DNA of 64,000 nucleotides from NCBI RefSeq assembly GCF_000321225.1, contig NW_004450403.1, forward strand, positions 1,953,184 through 2,017,183, written 5' to 3'. The notes beneath the pieces were generated by a model, which searched no databases, was not told the origin of the DNA, and saw nothing but the letters and a program-made list of their open reading frames with translations. The position numbers and the translations under genes are program-made. Every line of letters starts with the position of its first letter. Within the stretch, counting starts at the first letter, position 1. Shown here in pieces: positions 44,500-55,288 of the stretch. This DNA comes from Odobenus rosmarus divergens (Eukaryota > Chordata > Mammalia > Carnivora > Odobenidae).

Positions 44500-44597
44500 T
44501 ACGAACCCACCTTTCTCATCCACCTGGACCATTTCCACCACTGCATTTCCATAGCCCTGTTTGGAGGCTTGGGTATCTCCCAGCTGTCCTGTGCAGA
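44500..44597 (+). mobile_element. L2, segment 1 (interrupted by an L1 insertion)
   Basis: CTCATCCACCTGGACCATTT, then CCACCACTGCATTTCCATAG, correspond to the L2 region '..CACCTGGATTACTGCAATAGCC'. It continues after the L1 tail at 44598-44703. Confidence 0.65.
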
Positions 44598-44703
44598 TTT
44601 TTTTTTTAATAAGTTCAATTAGCCAACATAGAGTACATCATTAGTTTTGATGTTTTGTTCAATGATTCATTAGTTGTGTATAATACCCAGTGCTCATCAG
44701 ATG
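44598..44703 (-). mobile_element. Truncated carnivoran LINE-1 3' end
   Basis: Poly-T then AATAAGTTCAATTAGCCAAC, then ATAGAGTACATCATTAGTTT, then GTGTATAATACCCAGTGCTC, is the reversed 3' end typical of carnivoran L1s. It is about 100 bp, extremely 5'-truncated. CAGATTTTTT before and CAGATGTTTT after suggest a target duplication. Confidence 0.85.
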
Positions 44704-45262
44704 TTTTTTAATGCAAATCTTAACATTATTACTAAGCCCTTTTTCAAGAGGCCTCACTTGTATTAGGTCACCTACAGAATCCTAAAGTCTTATTTATGGC
44801 ATCCAAGGCTTTTGGAGAGCAAGCCCCACGTATCTGTCTGGCTGCTCTCCTACCCTTCTGTCTTTGTCCTCCAAATATATGTAGCTATCGGTGGTTTGTT
44901 CAATTGGCCAGACATGTGCAGAGTTCTGTGCCACTGCATACACCTTCCCACCTACTGGAAGTACCTGCCTGTATGCCTGATTAACAACAAATTGCTATTC
45001 TCCTTTCAATCCTCAGTTCATACTTCCGAAGACCTCGCAGATCTCTCCAGGCAGATTTCTATAACCCCTCCCCACGTACAGCACTCACACAAACCTTCAT
45101 TAGAACAAACCCACTACTGAGTAGCTCAGTGTATAAATGCGTATCTAACACTCCTGAACTGTTAAGCACCCAGAAGGCAGGGACTGTTTTTTTTAATCCC
45201 TTGATCCCTAGTTTCCACCACATGCCCGGCACATAGTAGGTGCTTCATGAATGCTCATAAGC
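44704..45262 (+). mobile_element. L2, segment 2 with intact 3' end
   Basis: TTATTTATGGCATCCAAGGC, then GGAAGTACCTGCCTGTATGC, then TTCAATCCTCAGTTCATACT, then TTAAGCACCCAGAAGGCAGG, then CATGCCCGGCACATAGTAGG, then TGCTTCATGAATGCTCA. It is a long, ordered L2 3' half ending at the family's terminus. Confidence 0.88.
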
Positions 45263-46731
45263 AGGGAGGAGGATGTCTATGATTGAGATAGCATGTGGAC
45301 CACCTGCCCCATAGGCACCCTTCAGAGTTGCACAGCAGATGGAAGGCTCATTGGTAACCCGGTGTCAGGCACCCCCTTGCCCTCTGGTGCCCACATTAGG
45401 GTCAGGGACAGCACTCTGCTTTCACATTGCATCAACTTGTGCACAGAACTCAACTTCTTTGAATTTGGTGAAAAGAACCAACATGCCAAATTTAGCAAGA
45501 AGTAAAGACTGTATAGAAGATTCTGTACAGGTGATAAAATACAAGTTTATGCTAAAAATTTCTTTTAAAAAAAAGCCTGAAATTCCCTTTCAACCAATTT
45601 CTATTTCCCAGACCTTTTCTACTTCTGCAGCGGTGACCTCCAATGTTGCTTGCCTCTTGTTCTTCAGAATCGCCCTCTCCAGGGACTTGGAGATGCCCTC
45701 CACTTGTTAGACCTGGACCCGGGTTGAACAGCCACTCTGATTTGTAGGGGATGGGGTTTCCTGAGATGTGGGACTGTCCAGGACAAACTGAGATAGTTAG
45801 TCACCCACCTCATTTCCTGAGAAGCAGATGCCAACATGGGAATAAATATGCAAGGATTTAATAGGGGAAACACCTGTGGATGAAATAAAGAAAGGAGGTA
45901 GGACCTGGAGAAGGCTGGGAGTCTGGGACCCTGAGAGAAGGCAGGGAAGGCTGTGGGAGCCACCTGAACTGCTAAGGAATCCAGGAGGTCCTGCGTGGCT
46001 TCCAGCCGAAGCAGCCAAAGCAAGTCCCCCAGAAAGAACCCTGCCTGTCATCGGTAGAGGGAGTAGCCCTGGGAAACCTGGCCTTGCACAAATGCTAGGA
46101 CGGATTTCAAGTGGGGCCCTTGGTCAGTGAAGCCCCCTGGAGTTGAAGGTCATCAGGGCACATCCTGGTGACGGCCACACCCTCGCCAGGCAAAACCATT
46201 TTGATCTCCCCCAACTGCAAGTCTCTCCCTGGCACAAAGTCCCTTGCTCAGCCCCTCTCCCCTTGTTGAAAGAATGCATCCTTTGCAGAATCAGTTGATT
46301 CATCCTTTTTGTAACTAGCCTTTAAGGGTCTCAGTCTCCCAGAACACCAGTGAATGAATCTGCCCCCTCTGATTACATGATTATCACATGTTTATTCCTT
46401 TGGGTTCTTCTCTCAATTTCTGAAATAACTGTAGTCCTTAGAAATTCCTAACACTAGACAATACACAGCGACTTGAAAGGTTTTCTTTGCTCTGACTACA
46501 AGATGCGCACTCCTGAGAGCCCGATTTCTGAAGGAAGAGTTCTCTGCAAGTCTTCAGTCTTGCTGTTTATGGATGGTCCACACCTGTCTGCCCAGGTGTG
46601 GGATGCAGGGACCCCCAGAGAGCCCTAGCTGGGCTCTAAGTGTGTCCCTCAGCCCTGTCCAAGGGGCCCACAAGGGACAGGAAGTATGCTCATCCTCATG
46701 GTTGTGGGCGTACATGGCGTACTCCTTCCTT
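45263..46731. other. Mostly unique non-coding sequence
   Basis: No secure repeat. 45800-45890 (GAGAAGCAGATGCCAACATG, GGATTTAATAGGGGAAACAC) resembles the end of an old LTR or hAT family but is not assignable. Several 60-123-codon frames lack domains. Confidence 0.45.
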
Positions 46732-46828
46732 CTCTCCCTCCCTCCCCCCTTCCCTCCCTGACCACCTCCTTCCCTCTTTCCTTCCTTCCTTCTTTCCTTC
46801 CTTTCCTCCTTCTTTCCTTTCTTCCAAA
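46732..46828 (+). repeat. Polypyrimidine (TTCC)n tract
   Basis: CTCCCTCCCTCCCCCCTTCC followed by CCTTCCTTCCTTCTTTCCTT, almost purely pyrimidine for about 95 bp. Confidence 0.93.
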
Positions 46829-46844
46829 CACTTACATCACTGAT

Positions 46845-46985
46845 TCGTTTTTTTTGATCCTTATAAGAACTAATAATCCTACCAGCTGTCGATTATTATT
46901 TTTATTATTATTTAATTATTCCTATATTATTATCATTTCTGGGGAGGGAAACCAATCTTCAGAAAGTGAAAAGCAGCTACAGAGA
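46845..46985 (-). mobile_element. MIR fragment with a TTA-rich expansion (tentative)
   Basis: TTGATCCTTATAAGAACTAA, then TGGGGAGGGAAACCAATCTT, then CAGAAAGTGAAAAGCAGCTA, bracket an expanded ATTATTATT section, as in antisense MIR 'AATCCTCACAACAACC..ATTATTATCCC..GAGGAAACTGA'. Confidence 0.5.
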
Positions 46986-47589
46986 GCCTAAACCCTAGAC
47001 TGTTCCCTGAGGAAGGAAACATCTCCAACACATGTGCATATCCACACAGGGAGTGGGAGCTCCAGAGCTCAGAGCCGCCTAAGGAAGGAAGGGCTTTGGG
47101 AAAAGGGAAGGAGAGGAGGAATTAAACAACAAGAGGAATAAAAAGACAAACGCTTGCTCTTTCTACCATAGGCTGCCTCCTAGCTCCTGACTGTCCACCA
47201 GATAAAACAAGACAGCCCTGGGACACTCATACCAAATCCTGCCCAGGGCAGTCTAGGGCTTCCGCTGGTCTCTCCCTGCTCTAACACATAAGCTCGGGGT
47301 TAAGAGCTAACCTCAGGGCAGGATAATAACTAGATTATTGCCCCATACTTCAGGTCCTGAATAACTGCTCTACTGTAACTAGAAAACGCAGGCTTGGAGG
47401 GAAGAGAAGCTCTTTTCTAGACAATTCCCAAGCGGAGATTCCTCCAGGGCCCTTTCTAGGTTCCAGAATAGCAACAGAGATCAAGTTTAATTTCTGAAGT
47501 CCAAGAAAATCTAATTATTACCACCATGGTAAAGAACATATTCTCTGTAAAAGTGAATTAAACTTATACTCAAGAGTTTCTGTTTTTGT
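46986..47589. other. Unique non-coding sequence
   Basis: No feature is recognised. Confidence 0.5.
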
Positions 47590-47945
47590 TTTGCACCCTG
47601 TGATGCTTAGTTGGGTCAGTTTGGCTCAACCACGGTGCCCACTTAGTCACACGCGGAAGCGCCGACCTCTGTGTGACCCTGCAGGTGTGTCACAGATGTG
47701 GCTACAGTCTTCAATCACTTGACTTTAAGTAAAGAAACTTTTCCTCCGTAATGTGAGTGGGCTTCATCCAACCCCGTAAAGGGACTTAAGAGCAAAAACT
47801 GAGGTTTCCCACAGAAGAAGAAATTCTTCCTTAGGACCGCAGCCTCCACTCTCGCCTGAACTTCCAGCTGGCAGGCTTGCCCTACAAATTCAAGACTTGC
47901 CAACCCCCATAATCACACGAGCCAATTCCTTGAAATAAATCTCTT
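47590..47945 (+). mobile_element. ERVL-type LTR (MLT2-like), 3' end lost in a microsatellite
   Basis: GATGCTTAGTTGGGTCAGTT, then CAACCACGGTGCCCA, then GGGCTTCATCCAACCCCGTA, then GACTTAAGAGCAAAAACTGA, then CACACGAGCCAATTCCTTGA, then AATAAATCTCTTCA. The order fits a sense ERVL LTR. It ends where (TG)n begins. Confidence 0.75.
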
Positions 47946-47947
47946 CA

Positions 47948-47992
47948 CGTGCATGTGTGTGTGTGCACGCACGCGTGCATGCATGTGTGTGA
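47948..47992. repeat. (TG/CACG)n microsatellite
   Basis: GTGCATGTGTGTGTGTGCAC followed by GCACGCGTGCATGCATGTGT: alternating purine-pyrimidine sequence with several CpG. Confidence 0.9.
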
Positions 47993-48105
47993 CCTATAGT
48001 AAGAGTAGATTATATATTTGGCTTAAAAAAATATATTTTAAAAAAATGGTTTTTTTTAAATACACTTCAACCCTGCCTCAAAAGTTACTAAAATCAACAT
48101 TCAGG

Positions 48106-48306
48106 AAATTTTATTTATAATTTATTTTGAGAGAGAGAGAGAGAGCGCATGAGTGGGGGAAGGGGCAGAGGGAGAGAGAGAATCCTAAGCAGGCTCTATA
48201 CTGAGCGCAGAGCCCAATGTGGAGCTCCATCTCAGGACCCTGAGATCATGACCTGAACTGAAACCAAGAGTCAGATGCTCAACCGACTGAGCCACCCAGG
48301 CGCCCC
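48106..48306 (-). mobile_element. Older Can-SINE
   Basis: ATTTTATTTATAATTTATTT, then GA-rich sequence, then AACCAAGAGTCAGATGCTCA, then TGAGCCACCCAGGCGCCC. CAACATTCAGG occurs at 48095-48105 and, overlapping the last C, at 48306-48316. The GAGTCAGATGCTC form is of the older subfamily type. Confidence 0.93.
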
Positions 48307-48316
48307 AACATTCAGG

Positions 48317-48778
48317 GACATTTAGATATTAAAGCTAGAAAGACCCTGAGAAGCCATCAGATCCAGCCCGTCACCGGATGCAGGTGAACTCACACAGTCA
48401 TTATTGCACCTCTGAGACCACACCCTACCCAGTCCGATCGTCCCTCACTAGTACTGTGGCCCTGAGGGACCAGAACGGAACGCAACACTGCTGTTCTGTT
48501 GGAAAAGTACAGAGCAGCCCCATCTCTCTGTCAGTAACAGAACACATCAGGCCTCCGTTCATCAGAAAGACTGGTTCCCACAAAGATTTCTGTCCAGCAG
48601 GGGAGAGTCCAGGGGGACCCTTGGGCTCTAGTCACAAACACACTTTTCCTTTTCAAACCTATTTAACAGTGGCAAATAAGATTGATGTGGCAAATTCCTC
48701 TGCCCAGACAATAATAAGTGTGCAGCACGTTAAGGTGTTTTTTTTTTTTTTCCTCCGATCTGAAAAACTCTTAGAGAC
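48317..48778. other. Unique non-coding sequence
   Basis: No secure repeat. A T13 run lies near 48738. The 146-codon frame at 48378-48818 reads through this T run into the LTR and is not a gene. Confidence 0.5.
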
Positions 48779-49114
48779 TGCTTTATTCTGTTCAGGCTAC
48801 CATAACAAAGTACCATAGACATGGTTTATAAACAACAGAAATTGATTTCTCACATTCTGGAGGCTGGCAAGTCCAAGATTAAGGCGCTGGCAACCCCAGT
48901 GTCTGGTGAGGGCTCACCTCCTGGTTCACAGACTGCTGTCTGCTGGCTGTGTCCTTGCAGAGCAGGAGGGGCACAAAGGGGCTTCTATAAGGCCGCCAAT
49001 CCCATTCATGGGACTAATCACCTCCCAAAGGCCCCATCTCCTAATACCCTCAAATTAGGGGCTACATTATCAACATATCAATGTTGGGAGGACACAAACA
49101 TTCAGTCTATAGTA
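48779..49114 (-). mobile_element. MaLR solo LTR with intact 5-bp target duplication
   Basis: Antisense MaLR: TGCTTTATTCTGTTCAGGCT, then ACCATAACAAAGTACCATAG, then TTCTGGAGGCTGGCAAGTCC, then TCCCAAAGGCCCCATCTCCT, then GACACAAACATTCAGTCTAT. GAGAC at 48774-48778 and 49115-49119 is the retroviral-type target duplication. The longest open frame of the window (172 codons from 48821) is read-through of this LTR. Confidence 0.93.
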
Positions 49115-49119
49115 GAGAC

Positions 49120-50089
49120 CATCAGATATTCAAACCTCCGAATACACAAGTATAGCGATAAATTGAGATACAAATCCATTTTGTCTATGCAGTTAGCCAC
49201 CTTCGATGATTTCATTGTGTTGCTTCCAAAGCAGCCCTCAGACAGAGCAGCATCTGGGCCTGCTAAAGAATGCTCCTCAGGAGCTGACCTCCAACCCCCC
49301 AAATACTGCTGGCTGCACAAAGCACTTGCAATTTTGTGACTATTGCTCCAAATGGGTTGTGTGTAGCTCTGCAGAGGAGGATGAGTCCCCAAAACGGCCA
49401 GGAGGAAATGAGAGTTGCCTTCAAAATGACAAAAATCGTTTTACTTAGCAAAATACCCACTCCACACAGGTAGGGTCGTCCTTAGCGCTCCCTTATCCAC
49501 AGTGAACTTTGAGAAAGATTGGAAGACAACTCTGTCTGGGAGCATGCCGTATCATCTTCTGATTCTATAATTATATTCTGAAGTTCCCACATCCTTTGCC
49601 ATTAAAGAAACATTACACCCTCTAACTGTGTCTGTTGGCCTCTTTCCACCAAGCATATTACCATCCGAATGTGACAACCACACAGTGGATGCTGTGGGGG
49701 ACTGTTAGCAAATATTTCTAAGGAGCTGTAGTTGAGTGCTTTTGATGAAATTCTAACAGGCAGATGTTTTGCTTCACTGTCTTTGGTTTGTTTCACCTGT
49801 AAGTCAATCCTGTCAGGAGTTGACATTTGCACCTTCAGACTCAGATCGCTCATTTCTTCCTTTAGCGGCTCTAAGTTCTTTTAAGTTTCTTAACTCTCTG
49901 CAGATAGTATCTCCGCTTTTCTGAGAAGTGTTCAATCCAGTGGTTACTGGTGCATGAAGACATGCTGAGGAGGCAGAAGCAAATTGATTGCAAATGAGGC
50001 CTCAGTCCAGGCAGGGATAAGTGCCTCCAGTCCGCAACAGAACCCAACAGAGGAGAAGGCAAGACACCAGCCAACCGTGTCTGTCTCAT
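49120..50089. other. Unique non-coding sequence
   Basis: No repeat or gene is recognised. Confidence 0.5.
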
Positions 50090-50285
50090 CTTGTGCATGA
50101 AGAGCACTGGACTTATGATCATGAAATCTGACCAGAAACCTTTGAAATGCAGAAAGTGAATCTCGGTTTTCTCATCTACAAAATGGAAATTATACCAACT
50201 TTATAGGACGGTTGTGGGAATATAAAGCTTTTGTGCAATGTCAAGTTTATATATAAAATGACACGTTAGTATTATTTTTGTTGTT
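50090..50285 (+). mobile_element. MIR SINE
   Basis: GAAATCTGACCAGAAACCTT, then TCGGTTTTCTCATCTACAAA, then ATGGAAATTATACCAACTTT, then ATAGGACGGTTGTGGGAATA, then TAAAGCTTTTGTGCAATGTC. Sense MIR order with a well-kept core. Confidence 0.85.
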
Positions 50286-50860
50286 AATAAAAACATATTT
50301 TCAGTAACCTCAAAGTTGGGATTTGATTCTGGATCTGTTTGGGAAAAGCTTTCATATCTATGGATCTTCTTTTCTTGTGCAGTAAAATAACATGGAGTGG
50401 AAGGGAGAGATGTTTAATAATAACATTTCCAGCCAACTATTCTATGACACTGTGATATTACCAAGCCCCATTAAACACGGGCATTCCAGGGAGAAATTAT
50501 AAAAATATGTAAATTATGCAAAAAAGACCCAAAGAATAGAAAAATAGAAAAGCTGCAATATTAATAGTTGTAACTCTTATAACAAGCATTAATACATGCT
50601 AGTAACAAACTGTCAGCAATAGTAAATACTACATAGGATTTGCCACTACTGTGCAAAATAATTCATTTTTTCATAAAGTACAGATGATTCTCATAGAAAA
50701 TAATGTGAATAAATGAGGATTTCAGGTGTAATATGGCTTTTCAGAAATCAAAGCTAAAGTTTTTGGTGTGATAATTGCATGAATATTAATATGCATTCAG
50801 TTAGTATTATTCTGTTTTATTTTATTTTGAAAATAAATAGCGTATCCTGGTATCACAGTA
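50286..50860. other. Unique AT-rich non-coding sequence
   Basis: No feature is recognised. Confidence 0.5.
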
Positions 50861-50864
50861 CAGA

Positions 50865-51082
50865 TGAACATACATTTATTGAAGGCCTGCTAGATGCCGA
50901 GAATCGTTCTAAGTCCTGGGGCTGCAGAGATGAACAGACACAGTTTCTGACTTCTGTCAATATTGTTGCACATTAATTGTCCTGTCTTCTTTATCCTGTG
51001 GAACCAATCAATGAGCCACCAAATATTTTGCGGTATCTATCATGTATAAAATTCTATGTTGGATGATCAAGAAACACATAAA
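50865..51082 (-). mobile_element. L2-like relics, antisense
   Basis: ACATACATTTATTGAAGGCC, then TGCTAGATGCCGAGAATCGT, then TCTAAGTCCTGGGGCTGCAG, then AGATGAACAGACACAG, match the reversed L2 3' end. A second, weaker copy starts near 51020 (ACCAAATATTTTGCGG) and is broken by the LTR at 51088. Confidence 0.65.
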
Positions 51083-51087
51083 GTAGG

Positions 51088-51450
51088 TGTCTCAGTTTGT
51101 TCATGCTACTGTAACACAATACCATGACTGGGTGCCTTAAAACAACAGAAATTCATTTCACATAGTTCTGGAGACTGGGAGTTCAAGCTCAAAGGACCAG
51201 AAGCTTCCAGGTCAGCTGAGGCCCAATTTCTGATTCACAGATGGCCATCTTGCTGTGTCCTCACATGTAGGAAGGAGAGAGAGAGAATTCTCTAGAGTCT
51301 CTTTTATAAAGGCACTAGTCCCATCATGAGGACTCTTTTCTTATGACCTAAACACTTCCCAAAGGCACCACTTCCTGAAACCGTAACATCAGGGGTTAGG
51401 ATCTCAACATATGATTTTTGGAGGGAGACACAAACATTCAGTCCGTAGTA
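51088..51450 (-). mobile_element. MaLR solo LTR with perfect 5-bp target duplication
   Basis: TGTCTCAGTTTGTTCATGCT, then ACTGTAACACAATACCATGA, then GTGCCTTAAAACAACAGAAA, then CTTCCCAAAGGCACCACTTC, then GACACAAACATTCAGTCCGT. GTAGG at 51083-51087 and 51451-51455 fixes both ends. Same broad type as 48779-49114. Confidence 0.94.
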
Positions 51451-51510
51451 GTAGGTATCATATAGTTCCAATGATCAAGAAACTTATAATCAAGTTGGTT
51501 GCACCAAAAG

Positions 51511-52290
51511 TTAAGAAACAACAGGAACATTATTTCATAAAATTATAATATTGCAGTAGACTAAATAAGATTAGTTAATTAGTAAGTAAGAATTTTAAGC
51601 AACAGGTACAAACCATTTAATTTACATAGGGGTTGATCCATAATAGCTGGCTCCTTCAACATTTGCCAGTAAAATATCCGCAAAATATAATTTTTCATGT
51701 TCTCTTGTCACTGTGGCCATTCTTAAGATATGTTATATACCCAAGAATATGAGCATACATCCATCAGACAGCACAAATATATATGTAAAGTTCTATTACT
51801 GTAAATAGCATTTCACAAATTAATTCAAAAAGTCTGGAACTGTTTTCAATCAAGAGAAAACATACTTCTGCATTAAGAGAGCTTTTCTAAATTATCAATC
51901 AGAAAATAGATCCATGCTAATTTATGGTTAGTATTCAAATGAAAGATATAATCAGCATAAGGCTAATTCTATGTCAATATGTATTAATTATCCTTCAAGC
52001 CGTGTGTAAAAAAGCACATTTATTTGATATGTATGAAAATTATGTACTTAATCATGTCCATGATGACTAGTTCTAAATTGAATCTGGTAGGTATAATCAG
52101 CAAATTTTATTTTATATTTTTAATGAAGAAAACTTACGTAAAGAATCATCTTCAAAGCTGACAATGAATCCACAAAATTCTGGAGATAATATATCTCCAA
52201 GTTCCTGTTATCAACTGGATTATGGGCCTCTCATTATGAAATATGGCTTTTTGAATATTTAGAAATCACCAAATCTTACCCCCAAACAAT
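51511..52290. other. AT-rich non-coding sequence
   Basis: No feature is recognised. Confidence 0.5.
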
Positions 52291-52291
52291 A

Positions 52292-52318
52292 TTAGATGAA
52301 ATGAAATGAAATGAAAAT
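52292..52318 (+). repeat. (GAAAT)n simple repeat
   Basis: GATGAAATGAAATGAAATGA followed by imperfect GAAAAT units. Confidence 0.85.
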
Positions 52319-52344
52319 ATTGAGATGAGAAATGAAAATGAATG

Positions 52345-53190
52345 TTTACATCTAGTATTTATTTAGTAACTACTATGTGTAAGGCTTTATTCTAGGTGCT
52401 AGGGATATGAGAGACAGATATTCTTTTTTTCAGGGGCATAGCTTTGAATGAGGAGAGATAGATAATAAATAAATACATATATGATATGTCAGCTGTGCTA
52501 GGGGTTATAAGAAAAATGAATCTAAATAAGGGAAATGGAGAGTGACATGATGGACCTGCTTTTGTTTAGGGCCCTCTGTATTGGCATTTTTCATCAAGCA
52601 GAATGTGAGCCCAAAGCATTTGAGGGAACAGGCCACTGAGCTATCCCAAGGAAAGAATTTCTTGAGCAATTGCAAGGAAACCAGCATAGGTGATTCCGGG
52701 GAGCAGAGTGGGGGCTGGGATTAAAAGGATGGGGACAGCATGGGGCAGGCACCTGAGAGGGGCCTTGCAGGGCTCTGAGCATCGGAGCTGGGTGAGAACA
52801 GGGCCATTATAGTGTTCTGGGGATTAAAAGGGCTGCAGCTGACCATTATACCCGGAAAACAATCTTCTGCAGGAAGGCACGAGTAGCCACTGGAGCCCAG
52901 TCGAGAGGTTATTTTAACAGTCAAGACAGGAGACAATGATTGGGTGAAGAATTAGTGGGAATGGGGTTGAGAGAAGAACAGAATCTCAATATATTTTGGA
53001 AGTAAATATATGGCCAGGCTCTGGGATGGCCTGCGCAAGGCAAATGACAGTGGAGTGCAGGTAGCTCCAAGCTTTGGGTACTGACTGCTGCTTGCGGAGA
53101 TGCAGGGCACTGACAGATGGGATGCATGGGTTGATGGAGGGGTTGCACCAAACACCCACATGTGTTCAGTTCCAGAGACCAAGGAAGAGC
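52345..53190 (-). mobile_element. Long L2 copy, antisense (about 0.85 kb)
   Basis: From its reversed 3' end: TAGTATTTATTTAGTAACTA, then TATTCTAGGTGCTAGGGATA, then GATAATAAATAAATACATAT, then GATATGTCAGCTGTGCTAGG. Internal signposts follow: AGGGGCCTTGCAGGGCTCTG, then CCACTGGAGCCCAGTCGAGA, then AAGTAAATATATGGCCAGGC, then AGGTAGCTCCAAGCTTTGGG. Minus-strand frames in it are remnants of or incidental to the old LINE. Confidence 0.8.
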
Positions 53191-53675
53191 CAAGTGGGAC
53201 TGTCAGGTCGGCAAAATCTGGAGCTTCGGGAGCAAAATAAAGTAGGAGATATAAATTTGTACATTTGCAGCATATCTAATAATATCTAAAGTCATGAACC
53301 TAGGTATTCAAATACTGCATAACATTTCCTTTACTTCTGAATGTATTTTTCACCATTCCACATTATAATGTGCATTCCTTTACGAGTAATATTGGTCAAT
53401 CAGCAGTAAAACAAGCATCTATCTTAACTCGCAAAACCATATTTTAAATTTATTTGCAATATTCTGTTATACAAATAACACTGTGATAACCATAACAGAA
53501 ATTGTTTAAAGGTAAAACAGAAAATCTAACACCAAAAAAACCCCCAAATTACTATCTGTATTTCCTCCTAGATGACCTCATACATATATATTTTTCAGCA
53601 TTTTAAATCACTCTTTTGATAAAATTATTTTGCTATTGTTGACATTTATGTCTTAAGCACTATCCATAATTACAT
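53191..53675. other. Unique AT-rich non-coding sequence
   Basis: No feature is recognised. Confidence 0.5.
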
Positions 53676-53810
53676 AAGACTACTCGATGTTAAAAAAAAA
53701 ATTGTAAGTCAAAAAAAAAATTGTAAGTCAAAAAAAAATTGTAAGTCAAAAAAAAAATTTGTAAGTCAAAAAAAAATTGTAAGTCAAAAAAAAAAAGACT
53801 ACTCGATGTT
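53676..53810 (+). repeat. A-rich five-unit array between 16-bp direct repeats
   Basis: AAGACTACTCGATGTT occurs exactly at 53676-53691 and 53795-53810. The 103 bp between are five units of A9-10 + TTGTAAGTC (53692-53710, 53711-53729, 53730-53747, 53748-53767, 53768-53785) and a final A run. Unit length is 18-20 because A and T runs vary. The 16-bp repeats look like a retroposition target duplication, but no SINE or L1 body is present. Confidence 0.95.
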
Positions 53811-53967
53811 GATCACATTTTGGCTTCTTGCATCATGAAGGAAGTATGTCATAATCCGCTTGATCTTTACTCAAATGCCAAATTATGAATTGCTTAGAAG
53901 AGTGCCAACAGATACATTTAGGGGCCATTCCAGAGGACAGCAGGCATATATCAGCAGTATGTCTCTG

Positions 53968-54446
53968 TGACGTTTTATTTGATGTGTCAACTTGACTGGG
54001 CCACAGGATGCCCAGATATTTGGCTAAACATTGTTTCTGGGTATGTCTGTGAGGATGCTTTTGAGTGAGATTAGCATTTTAGTTGGTGGACTCAGTGAAG
54101 CAGATTGCACTTCCCAATGTGGGAGGCGTGAGCCAATTCACTGAGGGTCCCATCAGAACAAAAGACAGAAGAAGGGAGAATTTGCCCCTCCTTCCGATGC
54201 CTATTTTAGCTGGGACGTCCATGGGTCTTCTCTTGCCCTCAGACTGTGATTTACACCATTGGTCCCCTGATTCTCCAGCCTTTGGACTCAAATTGAATTA
54301 TACCACCGGCTTTCCCAGGTTTCTTGCTTGCAGATAGCAGAACCTGGGACTTTTACAACGCTTAAAACCGTGTGAAACAATTTCTCATAATAAATCTTTT
54401 CATATCTATAAAATTGATTCTGTTTCTCTGGAAAACCCTAACACCA
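53968..54446 (+). mobile_element. ERVL-type solo LTR (MLT2-like), near full length
   Basis: TGACGTTTTATTTGATGTGT, then CAACTTGACTGGGCCACAGG, then GTATGTCTGTGAGGATGCTT, then GAAGCAGATTGCACTTCCCA, then ATTACACCATTGG-like segments repeated twice, then CATAATAAATCTTTTCATAT, ending TTCTGTTTCTCTGGAAAACC. About 480 bp with no internal viral sequence. Same broad family as 20192-20617 in the other orientation. Confidence 0.9.
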
Positions 54447-54661
54447 GCTATCACTGGTGTATCTGTATGTATAGTACAAGCTTCTTTACCAGTAGAAAAC
54501 ACACTGATGAGATGTGGCCAGCAGTCACCAGTCCTGTGCCTGCCATCAACTGGCTCTGTGACCCCCAGCAAATCATTGCACCTTCTCATCTTCTTCATTT
54601 AAGAAAGGAAGGACTGGACATCAGTTATTTCAATACTTCATTAAAAAAATATAAATATGGG

Positions 54662-54858
54662 GGGGCACCTGGGTGGCTCAGTCATTAAGCGTCTGCCTTC
54701 ATCTCGGGTCATGATCCCAGGGTCCTGGGATCGAGCCCCACATCGGGCTCCCTGCTCAATGGGAAGCCTGCTTCTCCCTCTCACACTCCGCCTACTTGTG
54801 TTCTCTCTCTCTCTCTCCTTCTCTCTCTGTCAAATAAATAAATAAGGTCTTTAAATAA
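54662..54858 (+). mobile_element. Can-SINE with 11-bp target-site duplication
   Basis: GGGGCACCTGGGTGGCTCAG, then TTAAGCGTCTGCCTTCATCT, then GGGATCGAGCCCCACATCGG, then (CT)n and AAATAAATAAATAAGG. ATAAATATGGG lies at 54651-54661 and 54859-54869. Confidence 0.94.
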
Positions 54859-55083
54859 ATAAATATGGGAACACCAGATGTAAAGAAAAAGGGAAAACCA
54901 AAAGCAGGTCCTGGAACAATTTAGTTTATTCATTCTTGGTGGAATTTAGTAGAAAAATTCTGCATTGTTTGAGGAATCAGTGAAGACTCCTCCCCCCAGG
55001 AAGAATGATTTGAGAACTGCTAAATTCTACAAGCATCAGGATAATGTTTCTTTCTCAAGCATAGTGCATTATGGGGCGCCTGG

Positions 55084-55274
55084 GTGGCTCAGTCGTTAAG
55101 CGTCGGCCTTCAGCTGGGGTCATGATCCCAGGTTCCTGGGATTGAGCCCCACATTGGACTCCCTGCTCAGCGGGAATTCTGCTTCTCCCTCTCCCACTCA
55201 CCCTGCTTGTGTTCCCTCTCTTGCAGTCTCTCTCTCTGTCAAATAAATAAATAAAATCTTAAAAAAAAAAACAA
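55084..55274 (+). mobile_element. Can-SINE with 14-bp target-site duplication
   Basis: GGGCGCCTGGGTGGCTCAGT, then a B box changed to GGGATTGAGCCCC, then CT-rich sequence and AATAAATAAATAAAATC. CATAGTGCATTATG lies at 55070-55083 and 55275-55288. Same orientation as the SINE 225 bp upstream. Confidence 0.95.
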
Positions 55275-55288
55275 CATAGTGCATTATG

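Noticed and set aside
48378..48818. 146-codon plus-strand frame
   Set aside because: It translates a T run into six Phe and ends in the MaLR LTR. No start context or domain.
48821..49339. 172-codon plus-strand frame, the longest in the window
   Set aside because: It starts inside the antisense MaLR LTR (48779-49114) and runs into flanking DNA. The first 95 codons are the usual spurious translation of this LTR family.
53692..53794. CRISPR-like regular repeats
   Set aside because: Units are contiguous with no unique spacers, and the DNA is mammalian. It is an A-rich tandem array.
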